Shown piece by piece: positions 1-6,924 of a stretch of 64,000 nt of DNA; positions within the stretch are counted from its first letter, which is position 1; the number at the start of each line of letters is the position of its first letter. Where the stretch lies: contig NZ_JAJAUZ010000019.1 of NCBI RefSeq assembly GCF_020532645.1, positions 1 through 64,000 of the forward strand, given 5' to 3'. The notes beneath the pieces were generated by a model that searched no databases, was not told where the DNA came from, and was given only the letters and a program-made list of their open reading frames with translations. The position numbers and the translations under genes were made by a program. The DNA comes from Streptomyces bambusae. GTDB taxonomy: Bacteria; Actinomycetota; Actinomycetes; Streptomycetales; Streptomycetaceae.

Positions 1-100
1 GGGGGCAACAGCCCCGCAGGGTCGGGGTTTCGGGGGCTCTGCCCCCGGGCCCCCGCGCCTCAAACGCCGGCGAGGCTGGAATGGGCCCGGCTCGCCTCAA
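1..100. repeat. Dispersed GC-rich intergenic repeat, copy 1 (edge copy)
   Basis: The segment has the paired blocks GGGGGCTCTGCCCCCGGGC and GCGCCTCAAACGCCGGCG-AGGCTGGAA. The same blocks recur in intergenic DNA near 23700-23830, 50955-51045 and 56745-56845. They are self-complementary (CTCCGCCCCGG against CCGGGGCGGAG types), so each copy can fold. From 100 to 248 the sequence is further GC-rich DNA with degraded repeat-like blocks and no convincing gene; it lies 3' of the gene that ends at 249. Confidence 0.6.
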
Positions 101-248
101 ACTGCCCAGCCCCAGGGGGCTGGAATTGGCCCGCCAAGGCCGGATGGGTCGGCGGAGCCGGAGGGGGCGCGGCGGAGCCGAAGTCGGCCCGGCGGGGCCG
201 GAGGGTGCCGCGGAGGTTTCGCCCGAGCCGCGCCGCGTGCCGCCGCGG

Positions 249-1085
249 CTACGGCGTGCGGGGTTGCGGGACGGGGGCCGGGTGGGTGATGGGGGACGGG
301 TTGCTCTGGAGGAGGGTGGAGGTGGTGAGGGTGACCGTCGCGGCGGGACCGGGCTCCGAGACGGGCGCCGTCACCGACGTGTCCGTGGCCTGGGTGACGG
401 TGAGCGGCCGGTCGTCCAGCAGCAGCACGGGCGGCGCCTGCCCCGGCCGGAAGCCCGCCCCGGTGACGTGCAGCTCACCGCCGGAGTAGACGGCGGACGT
501 GATCACGGGGATCGGCCGGCTGACGACCTTGTTCGTCAGGTAGGCGAGGGCCGGCCCCCCGGTGAGGAGGGCCACCTCCTCCGGCAGGTCCGGCAGCCCG
601 GCCCCCACGTCGAGCACGAACGGGATGACGACGTACGCGAGCGCCACGCCGTTGAAGAGGACGTACTGGAAGTCGGCCAGATCAGGCGTCCCCGCATCGT
701 TGTTCACCAGCTCCCGGACACTCGCCCGCCCGGTGCTGCGCGGCTTGATCAGCCGCCCGTGCTCGACCCGCGCCCCGACGATCCCCTTCGCTCCGAACAG
801 CGCCAGGTACGGCCCCCCGAGCAGCAGCAGGTACAGCGGGGCGAGCGGCGCCAGCGGCCCGTCGTCGCCCGCGAACCAGTCCAGCCCCTTACCGCTCGCC
901 AGCGCGTACGCGAGCAGGGTCAGCAGCATCCAGGCGACGACCAGCGACCAGGCCAGGGCGAAGGTCCGGGACGTGGACCAGCGGCCGTCCTTGCCGAGCA
1001 TCGGCTGTTTCCAGGACAGCAGGCCCGCCGTCCCCGCCACGGCCACCGCCACCGCAACCCAGGTCACCCACGCCTGCGCACCCAC
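249..1085 (-). CDS. Membrane protein with C-terminal IPT/TIG-like domain
   Basis: About 278 residues, function unknown. Four hydrophobic segments are visible: AWVTWVAVAVAVAG near the N-terminus, then FALAWSLVVAWMLLTLLAYAL, PLYLLLLGGPYLALFGAKG and a fourth around VLFNGVALAYVVIPFVLDV. The last 80 residues (ITSAVYSGGELHVTGAGFRPGQ onward, with a V-T-A-P-V stretch) look like an IPT/TIG immunoglobulin-type fold. The GTG at 1085 was chosen because a GGAG lies about 7 bases upstream and the hydrophobic N-terminus starts straight after it; the frame stays open further upstream. It follows a terminator-like hairpin, so it is probably transcribed alone. Confidence 0.65.
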   Translation of the reverse strand: MGAQAWVTWVAVAVAVAGTAGLLSWKQPMLGKDGRWSTSRTFALAWSLVVAWMLLTLLAYALASGKGLDWFAGDDGPLAPLAPLYLLLLGGPYLALFGAKGIVGARVEHGRLIKPRSTGRASVRELVNNDAGTPDLADFQYVLFNGVALAYVVIPFVLDVGAGLPDLPEEVALLTGGPALAYLTNKVVSRPIPVITSAVYSGGELHVTGAGFRPGQAPPVLLLDDRPLTVTQATDTSVTAPVSEPGPAATVTLTTSTLLQSNPSPITHPAPVPQPRTP

Positions 1086-1206
1086 GTCCGCTCCGCCCGC
1101 CCCACTGTCAACTCCCGTACCGGCACAGGACGTACCGGTCTCCGCCTCTGGTCTACCGCCCGCCCCGGTACATGACAAGGCCGGCTCTCCGCCCGCCCCC
1201 GTACGC

Positions 1207-1246
1207 GGAGGAGGCCGGGACCCCCGCAGGGACCCCGGCCTCCTCC
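1207..1246 (-). terminator. Hairpin terminator downstream of the 1271-2686 gene
   Basis: A 13-bp perfect stem (1207-1219 with 1234-1246, sequence GGAGGAGGCCGGG and its complement) with a 14-base loop, starting 25 bases past the stop codon of the upstream minus-strand gene. There is no clear U-run, which is common in Streptomyces. Confidence 0.6.
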
Positions 1247-1270
1247 TCGGCGCCATCGCCGTCCGCGGGG

Positions 1271-2686
1271 TTACCGCCGGACGACCGTGATCTTCGCCCG
1301 GTTGTCGGCCGGGTCGTCGCCCGCCGGGACCTGCGGGCCCGCGTTCGGGGCGTCCGGGTCGACGGTCGGCAGCTGGTGGTAGAACCAGGCCTGGCCCTTG
1401 GCACCCGCGACGATCCGGTCGATCTTCAGCTTGAACGGGAAGCGGACCTGCGCGCCGGCCTTGAAGGACTGCGGCGGCTTGACGCAGCGGTACCAGACGG
1501 TGCCGGCCGTCCGGTTCTTGACGGGCTCGCAGTCCGCGGGCCGCTTCACGACGCTCACGCCGGCCGGCAGCGTCACCCGGGTGACCAGCTGGGACTCGTC
1601 GTTCGTGCCGGTCCGGCCCGGGCCCTTGAAGTCGAAGCCGAAGGAGGCCGCGACCGTCTCGCCGGGGCGGCCCTTCAGGGTGGCGCCGACGGCGGTGTAG
1701 TCCCGCGGGTTGTCGACGCGGACGTAGTGGTACTTCCCGTTGTCGTACGGGTTCAGGTCGAGGGACAGCGCGGTGGGCGCGGCGGCCGCGGGCTTCAGCT
1801 TCAGCGCCGCGCCGGTGCCCCGGGTCCAGGTCGCCTTGCCCAGCGAGGCCCGCCGCTCCTCGGGGGTGTCCTCGTTCACGCTGTAGCCGACCTCTTCGGA
1901 GAAGCTCTCGGGGGAGGCCTTGACGGAGGGGTTCGCGGCGAGCTGCCAGGACCCGCCCGGGGCGAAGGAGCCGGAGAACTCGCACAGCACGGCCTCGGAG
2001 CCGTCCTTGTACGTGCCGTAGAGGCAGTTGCCGTACTTCCCGTGGGCGATGTCCAGGCCCGGGGTGGCGGAAAGGCGGACCAGGAGGCCCTCGGCCGGCT
2101 CCGTGCCCTTGTTGGAGAAGGCGACCGGCAGCGCGAACGACGCGCCGGGCTTGGTGTCCACGTGCAGCGGCAGACCGCTCGGGCGCATGGCGAGGTCCGG
2201 GCCGCCCAACTGGACCTTGGTGGTCCACGGCGTGACGGTGGCGCCGGCGACCTCACCGCTGATCTTGATGGCGCCGGTGAATCCGGACGCCGCGCCCTTG
2301 GCCGGGCGCAGCTTCACGATGGCGACCTTGGCGGCGTCGTAGACGCCGGTGTCGGACTCGCAGACGGCCGTGTCGCCGGTGCGCCTGCAGCTGTTGCCGC
2401 CGTACCAGACCTTCGCGTCGACCTTGCCCTTCAGGGCGGTGAGGTCGAAGGAAACCCGGTAGTGGACGCGGGAGTTGTCGCCCTTCACCTTGGCTCGCAG
2501 GGAGACCGAGAAGGACTTCTGCGCGGGATCGGCCGACCCGTCGTGGACCGGCAGGGCCACGTGGGAGGCGGCGGTCAGGCGGAGTTCGCGGGGCGCCGGC
2601 GCCGGCGCGGCCTGGGCGTACGGCACAGCCAGACCCAGCGCGGCCGCCCCCGTGGCGGCCGCGGTGAGCAGGGAGATCTTCTTCAT
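1271..2686 (-). CDS. Secreted beta-rich protein, tandem paralogue A
   Basis: 471 residues with a Sec signal peptide (MKKISLLTAAATGAAALGLA, cleavage predicted near AQA-AP). The mature part is probably built of several Ig-like beta domains; motifs such as NKGTEPAEGLLVRLSATPGLD and YGNCLYG and paired cysteines (YGNC...LCEF; ADCEPV...YRCV) suggest extracellular disulfides. No family was recognised with certainty, and there is no sortase motif or membrane anchor, so release to the medium or wall is likely. It is clearly homologous along its whole length to the next gene upstream (2769-4163), from the identical MKKISLLTAAA start to the C-terminal PQVPAGD...DNRAKITV segment. That indicates a tandem gene duplication. 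The spacing between the two is 82 bases. Confidence 0.8.
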   Translation of the reverse strand: MKKISLLTAAATGAAALGLAVPYAQAAPAPAPRELRLTAASHVALPVHDGSADPAQKSFSVSLRAKVKGDNSRVHYRVSFDLTALKGKVDAKVWYGGNSCRRTGDTAVCESDTGVYDAAKVAIVKLRPAKGAASGFTGAIKISGEVAGATVTPWTTKVQLGGPDLAMRPSGLPLHVDTKPGASFALPVAFSNKGTEPAEGLLVRLSATPGLDIAHGKYGNCLYGTYKDGSEAVLCEFSGSFAPGGSWQLAANPSVKASPESFSEEVGYSVNEDTPEERRASLGKATWTRGTGAALKLKPAAAAPTALSLDLNPYDNGKYHYVRVDNPRDYTAVGATLKGRPGETVAASFGFDFKGPGRTGTNDESQLVTRVTLPAGVSVVKRPADCEPVKNRTAGTVWYRCVKPPQSFKAGAQVRFPFKLKIDRIVAGAKGQAWFYHQLPTVDPDAPNAGPQVPAGDDPADNRAKITVVRR

Positions 2687-2745
2687 GCCCGGTTGGATCC
2701 GCGACGGCCGGGCGGAGTTGTGGATTCCATGATCACGAAAGGGTC
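2687..2745 (-). promoter_or_regulatory. Upstream region A, duplicated with its gene
   Basis: About 55 bases upstream of the ATG at 2686 match the bases upstream of the paralogue at 4163 almost perfectly. Shared blocks are TTCGTGATCATGGAATCC and ACAACTCCGCCCGGCCG, ending GGATCCAACCGG. Only weak ribosome-binding complementarity (GGATCC) precedes the ATG. A TTGACC lies at the outer edge of this copy only; in copy B it reads GTGACC. The conservation of non-coding DNA suggests a shared promoter or operator, or a very recent duplication. Confidence 0.5.
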
Positions 2746-2768
2746 AAGACTGCGTCGGACGGCAGGAC

Positions 2769-4163
2769 CTACGGCGCGGCGACCGTGATCGCCGCCCGGT
2801 CGTCCGCGGCGTTGGTGTCGCCCGCCGGGCGCTGCGGGCCGGGCTGGGGGACGTCCGGGTTCTCGGTGTGGTGCTGCCGGTACAGCCACGCTTCGCCCGT
2901 CGCGCCGGCCGCCGGCCGGTCGACCGTCAGCCGGAACGCGTACCGGGCCTTGTCGCCGGCCGTGTAGGTGCGGGGGCTCTGGACGCAGAGGTAGGCCGTC
3001 GCGCCCCGCTGCCCGGCGGGCCGGCACTCCGCGGGCACCGCCACGGCCCGTACGCCGGCCGGCAGGGTGATGCGGGTGACCAGCTCGAAGTCCTCGTCGG
3101 TCGAGCTCTTGGCGGGACCCTTGAAGTCGAAGCCGAAGGAGGCGTCGACGGTCTGTCCGGCGCCGGCCCGCACCGCGCCGCCGACGGCCGTGAACTCCGC
3201 GGGGCGCACGACGTTCAGCCGGGCGGAGGTCCAGTTGTCGGCCTCCTCCAGGTCCACGAGCAGCGGGGCCGCGAGCACCTTCGTCAGCTTCAGGTCGGGG
3301 CCGGTCCCCTGGGTCCACGTGCCGCCCTTGCGGAGCCTGCTGCGGGTCGCGGAGGTGTCCGCGAAGACGCCGTAGTCGATCCGCTCGCCGCCGGCCTGCG
3401 GGTTGGCCTTGACGGTGGGCGCCTCGGCCAGCCGCCAGGTGGTGCCGACGGGGATGGCGGCCGGGATCCGGCACAGGGCGGCCTTGCGGTCCGGGTGCAC
3501 GCCGTACGCGCAGTTGCCGTACTGCTTGGCGAAGTCGAGTCCGTTGGTGGTGCGCAGCCAGACCAGGAGGCTCCTGGCGGGCTCCGTGCCCTTGTTGGTG
3601 ACGCCGACGGGCAGCGGCACGGTCGCGCCGGGCTCGGACTGGGCGGGCAGGGCGCCGCGGGAGACCTTCAGGTCGGGGCCGCCGACGCGGATCTTCACGG
3701 TCCACGGTGTGACGGTGGCCCCGGCCGCCGTGGCGGTGACCCTGACCTCGCCGGAGGCGCCGGACTTCACGCCCTTGACCGCGCGGATCCAGACGCTCGT
3801 CACGGCCCGGCCGGTGCGGATGGCGTCGGCGGCCTCACAGACGGCGGTGTTCCCGCTGCGCAGGCAGTCCCGGCTGCCCACCCCCCAGTCGGCCTTGCCC
3901 TTCAGAGAAGTGAAGTCGAGGACGACCTTCCGCTTGAGCGGTGCGGTGTTGCCCGGGGTCCTGGCGCGGAGGTTGACGGTGAACTCCTTCGACAGCGGTG
4001 CCGGGGAGCCGCTGTACACCGGCAGAGCCAGCTCGGCCGCGGCGGTCAGGCGGAGTTCGCGGGGTGCGGCGGTCGCGCCCGGGGCGGCCTGGGAGTACGG
4101 GGCCGCCAGGCCCAGTGCGGCCGTCGTCGCGGCGGCCGCGGTGAGCAGGGAGATCTTCTTCAT
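2769..4163 (-). CDS. Secreted beta-rich protein, tandem paralogue B
   Basis: 464 residues, paralogue of the 1271-2686 protein, with the same signal peptide (MKKISLLTAAAATTAALGLA, cleavage near SQA-AP). The same ordered blocks recur: RELRLTAAAELALPV at the mature N-terminus, GATVTPWTVKIRVGGPDL near residue 150, NKGTEPARSLLVWL near residue 195, DASFGFDFKGP near residue 345, and the C-terminal PGPQRPAGD...DDRAAITV. Conserved cysteine pairs are kept, as expected for an extracellular protein. No enzymatic motif is visible. It starts 69 bases downstream of the minus-strand drug exporter gene and carries its own copy of the conserved upstream block, so both paralogues may be under the same control. 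Confidence 0.8.
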   Translation of the reverse strand: MKKISLLTAAAATTAALGLAAPYSQAAPGATAAPRELRLTAAAELALPVYSGSPAPLSKEFTVNLRARTPGNTAPLKRKVVLDFTSLKGKADWGVGSRDCLRSGNTAVCEAADAIRTGRAVTSVWIRAVKGVKSGASGEVRVTATAAGATVTPWTVKIRVGGPDLKVSRGALPAQSEPGATVPLPVGVTNKGTEPARSLLVWLRTTNGLDFAKQYGNCAYGVHPDRKAALCRIPAAIPVGTTWRLAEAPTVKANPQAGGERIDYGVFADTSATRSRLRKGGTWTQGTGPDLKLTKVLAAPLLVDLEEADNWTSARLNVVRPAEFTAVGGAVRAGAGQTVDASFGFDFKGPAKSSTDEDFELVTRITLPAGVRAVAVPAECRPAGQRGATAYLCVQSPRTYTAGDKARYAFRLTVDRPAAGATGEAWLYRQHHTENPDVPQPGPQRPAGDTNAADDRAAITVAAP

Positions 4164-4220
4164 GCCGGTTGGATCCGCGGCGGCCGGGCGGAGTTGTGGA
4201 TTCCATGATCACGAAATGGT
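4164..4220 (-). promoter_or_regulatory. Upstream region B, near-identical to region A
   Basis: This is the second copy of the block upstream of 2686. One base is missing next to the ATG (CCGGCATG here, CCGGGCATG in copy A). The palindrome TGATCA lies about 45 bases upstream of the start codon in both copies. Confidence 0.5.
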
Positions 4221-4232
4221 CACGCGGGCGCC

Positions 4233-5822
4233 TCACGGCCGTACGGACTGCGCCTGCTCCTCGCGGAGTTCGGGGAGGACCGGGAACTTCCGCGGCGCCA
4301 CCAGGACCAGGGCGAGCAGGGCGGCCACGGCGGCGACCGCCGCCCCCAGGTAGACGTGGTCGACGGCGGCCACCACCGCCTCGGTGAGGTGGTCGGCGGC
4401 TGCCGGGCTCAGGGAGTCCGGTTCGGCCAGGGCCCGTGACACCTCGTCGAGGTGCTCCGGCAGCCCCGGCACCGGCGCACCGGCCAGCCGGGCGGCGATG
4501 GTGGCGTTGGCGACGGCCCCGAACACCGCGGCGCCCACGCTCTGCCCGACCTGGCGGCAGAACAGCACGGACGCGGTGGTCGTGCCGCGCTCCGACCAGC
4601 CGACCGTCGACTGCACGCCGACGATCAGCGGCAGCTGGAACAGCCCGAGCGCGGCGCCCAGCGCCAGCGACAGCAGGGCCGGCTGCCAGGGCTGCGCGGG
4701 ATGCGGCAGCAGCGGGAAGGCGGCCAGGCAGAGGACGGCGAGCGACATGCCGAGGGCGGCGGTGTTGCGGAACCCGATCCGCCGGTAGACGTGCTGGCTG
4801 AGAGCCGCGGAGACCGGCCAGCTCAGCGTCATCGCGGTCATGACCAAACCGGCGCCGACCGGGCCGAGCCCCAGGGCGGCCTGCGCGTACGTCGGCAGGA
4901 ACAGCACCGGCGCGATCATCAGCAGGCCGAGGGCGCCCATCGCCAGGTTGACCGCGGCGATCGTGCGCCGGCGCCACACCCAGCCAGGCAGGATCGGGTC
5001 GGCCGCCCGCCGCTCCACGGCCACGGTGACGGCGCCGAGCACCACGGTGCCGGCCACCAGGGCGGCCGTCTGCAAGGACCACCACGGCCAGGCCACCCCG
5101 CCCTGGACGAGGGTGAACAGCAGCAGCGCGCCGCACGCGGACACGGCGGCGGCGCCCGCCCAGTCGATGCGGGCCCGCGGGCCCCGGGCCCGGGCCGGCT
5201 CGGCCAGGTGGCGGACCGTCAGCAGCATCGCGAGGGCGCCCAGCGGCAGGTTCAGCAGGAAGATCCACCGCCAGTCGGCGTACGCGGCGAGCAGCCCGCC
5301 GAGCGCCGGACCGGCCAGCGCGGAGGTCGCCCACACGCTCGACAGCCAGGCCTGGATCCGGGGCCGTTCGGGCAGCGGGTACAGATCGGCGGCCAGGGTC
5401 TGCACGGTGCCCTGGATCGCCCCCGCGCCCAGCCCCTGGACGGCCCGGGCGGCGATCAGCGTGCCCATGTCCCAGGCGCCGGCGCACAGCAGCGAACCCA
5501 CCAGGAACAGTCCCGACCCGAACAGCAGCACCGGCCGGCGGCCGAACGTGTCCGACAGCTTCCCGTACACCGGCAGGGTGACCGTCACCGCGAGCATGTA
5601 GCCGGAGAACAGCCAGGAGAACACCGAGAACCCGCCGAGCTCCCCGACGATCTGCGGGACGGCCGTCGCCACCGCCGTGCTGTCCACGGCGACCAGCGCC
5701 ATGCCCAGCATCAGGGCCGCCACCACGGCCCGGCCCGGCCGGCACACCGCTGCTCCCGGCGCCCCCGCCGCGCTCTCCCCCCTGCCGGCCACTGCCCCCA
5801 CGGAGATCCTTTCACTGTGCAC
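4233..5822 (-). CDS. MFS drug exporter, DHA2 (EmrB/QacA-like) family
   Basis: About 529 residues and roughly 14 membrane helices, the usual DHA2 size and layout. It probably exports hydrophobic drugs or metabolites by proton antiport at the plasma membrane. Visible motifs are motif D1-like DSTAVATAVPQI in helix 1, motif A GKLSDTFGRRPVLLFG between helices 2 and 3, and motif C-like GPALGGLLAAYADWRWIFLLNLP in helices 5-6. The GTG at 5822 follows GGAGG by 6 bases. A second GTG about 24 bases downstream, preceded by AAAGGA, is an alternative start; the frame also stays open to 5900. It is divergent from the ABC exporter at 6136 and shares its 313-base upstream region, which holds a long inverted repeat. 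Confidence 0.88.
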   Translation of the reverse strand: MHSERISVGAVAGRGESAAGAPGAAVCRPGRAVVAALMLGMALVAVDSTAVATAVPQIVGELGGFSVFSWLFSGYMLAVTVTLPVYGKLSDTFGRRPVLLFGSGLFLVGSLLCAGAWDMGTLIAARAVQGLGAGAIQGTVQTLAADLYPLPERPRIQAWLSSVWATSALAGPALGGLLAAYADWRWIFLLNLPLGALAMLLTVRHLAEPARARGPRARIDWAGAAAVSACGALLLFTLVQGGVAWPWWSLQTAALVAGTVVLGAVTVAVERRAADPILPGWVWRRRTIAAVNLAMGALGLLMIAPVLFLPTYAQAALGLGPVGAGLVMTAMTLSWPVSAALSQHVYRRIGFRNTAALGMSLAVLCLAAFPLLPHPAQPWQPALLSLALGAALGLFQLPLIVGVQSTVGWSERGTTTASVLFCRQVGQSVGAAVFGAVANATIAARLAGAPVPGLPEHLDEVSRALAEPDSLSPAAADHLTEAVVAAVDHVYLGAAVAAVAALLALVLVAPRKFPVLPELREEQAQSVRP

Positions 5823-5896
5823 GCACTTCCTCCGGGACACCTTCTCACCGGGGTGCGCGCCCGGGTAGCCCCCGGAACCGATCGTCCGGAGGGCGG

Positions 5897-5938
5897 ACAT
5901 CCCCTAGGGGTACCTCCGTACTCCGGCCCAGGGGATGT
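5897..5938. promoter_or_regulatory. Inverted repeat between divergent exporter genes
   Basis: ACATCCCCT (5897-5905) and AGGGGATGT (5930-5938) form a perfect 9-bp inverted repeat with a 24-base spacer. The left arm overlaps the palindrome CCCCTAGGGG (5901-5910). It lies 75 bases upstream of the MFS start and about 200 bases upstream of the ABC start, so it could be an operator for either. The rest of 5940-6135 is GC-rich with hairpin potential and no gene. Confidence 0.45.
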
Positions 5939-6135
5939 TCGTCCCGGCGGATGAGGCGGCGAAGGGGACCGCGGCCTTTAACTGGTTCCTACGCGACGGG
6001 GGTGGGGCTAACCCCCCGGAGAAGACACCTCCGGGCACCAGGGCGGCGGGGGGCCGCCCGGCAGCAGACTCACATCACACGACCTCGACGCACACGACGT
6101 TGAAGCACACCAGGCACGAAGACGAGGAGAGAACC

Positions 6136-6924
6136 GTGACTACGGCTGTGACCATTCCCCGGCACGGGGGTACGGGCGGGCGGACGGCCGTCGCGGCGCG
6201 GGCGCGCCAGGTCGTGAAGGCGTACGGCACCGGCGAGACCCGGGTCGTCGCCCTCGACCACGTGGACGTGGACATCATGCGCGGCCAGTTCACCGCGATC
6301 ATGGGCCCGTCCGGCTCCGGAAAGTCCACGCTGATGCACTGCCTCGCCGGGCTGGACACGGTGACCGGCGGCCAGATCCACATAGACGACACCGAGATCA
6401 CCGGGCTCAAGGACAAGAAGCTCACCCAGCTGCGCCGGGACCGGATCGGCTTCATCTTCCAGGCGTTCAACCTGCTGCCCACCCTGAACGCGCTGGAGAA
6501 CATCACGCTGCCCATGGACATCGCGGGCCGCAGACCGGACCGCGAGTGGCTGGACCGCGTCGTCGAGACCGTCGGCCTGGCCGGCCGCCTCAAGCACCGG
6601 CCCACCCAGCTCTCCGGCGGCCAGCAGCAGCGCGTCGCGGTGGCCCGGGCCCTCGCCGCCCGCCCCGAGATCATCTTCGGTGACGAGCCGACCGGAAACC
6701 TCGACTCCCGCGCCGGCGCCGAAGTCCTCGGCTTCCTGCGCCGCTCCGTCGACGAGCTGGGCCAGACGATCGTCATGGTCACGCACGACCCGGTCGCCGC
6801 CTCCTACGCCGACCGCGTGCTCTACCTGGCCGACGGCCGGATCGTCGACGAGATGTTCAACCCGACGGCCGACCAGGTCCTCGACCGCATGAAGGACTTC
6901 GACGCGCGCGGGCGGACGTCATGA
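6136..6924 (+). CDS. ABC exporter ATP-binding protein, MacB/LolD type
   Basis: 262 residues, the usual size for the family. It powers the FtsX-like permease encoded directly after it. Walker A is GPSGSGKST at residues 57-65, the Q-loop lies in FIFQAFNLLPTL, the ABC signature is LSGGQQQR, Walker B is EIIFGDEP, and the switch His is in MVTHD. The GTG at 6136 was chosen because GAGGAGAG precedes it by 5-6 bases; the frame is open further upstream. The stop overlaps the permease start (ATGA at 6921-6924), so the two are translationally coupled. It is very similar to the minus-strand ATPase at 40239-41009. MacB-type complexes act as mechanotransmitters or exporters of peptides and lipophilic compounds; the substrate here is unknown. 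Confidence 0.93.
   Translation: MTTAVTIPRHGGTGGRTAVAARARQVVKAYGTGETRVVALDHVDVDIMRGQFTAIMGPSGSGKSTLMHCLAGLDTVTGGQIHIDDTEITGLKDKKLTQLRRDRIGFIFQAFNLLPTLNALENITLPMDIAGRRPDREWLDRVVETVGLAGRLKHRPTQLSGGQQQRVAVARALAARPEIIFGDEPTGNLDSRAGAEVLGFLRRSVDELGQTIVMVTHDPVAASYADRVLYLADGRIVDEMFNPTADQVLDRMKDFDARGRTS

Noticed and set aside
2683..2730. A 15-residue leader frame (MESTTPPGRRGSNRA) overlapping the start of paralogue A
   Set aside because: The same frame in copy B has lost its stop because of a one-base difference, so it is not conserved even between the two copies and has no clear ribosome site.
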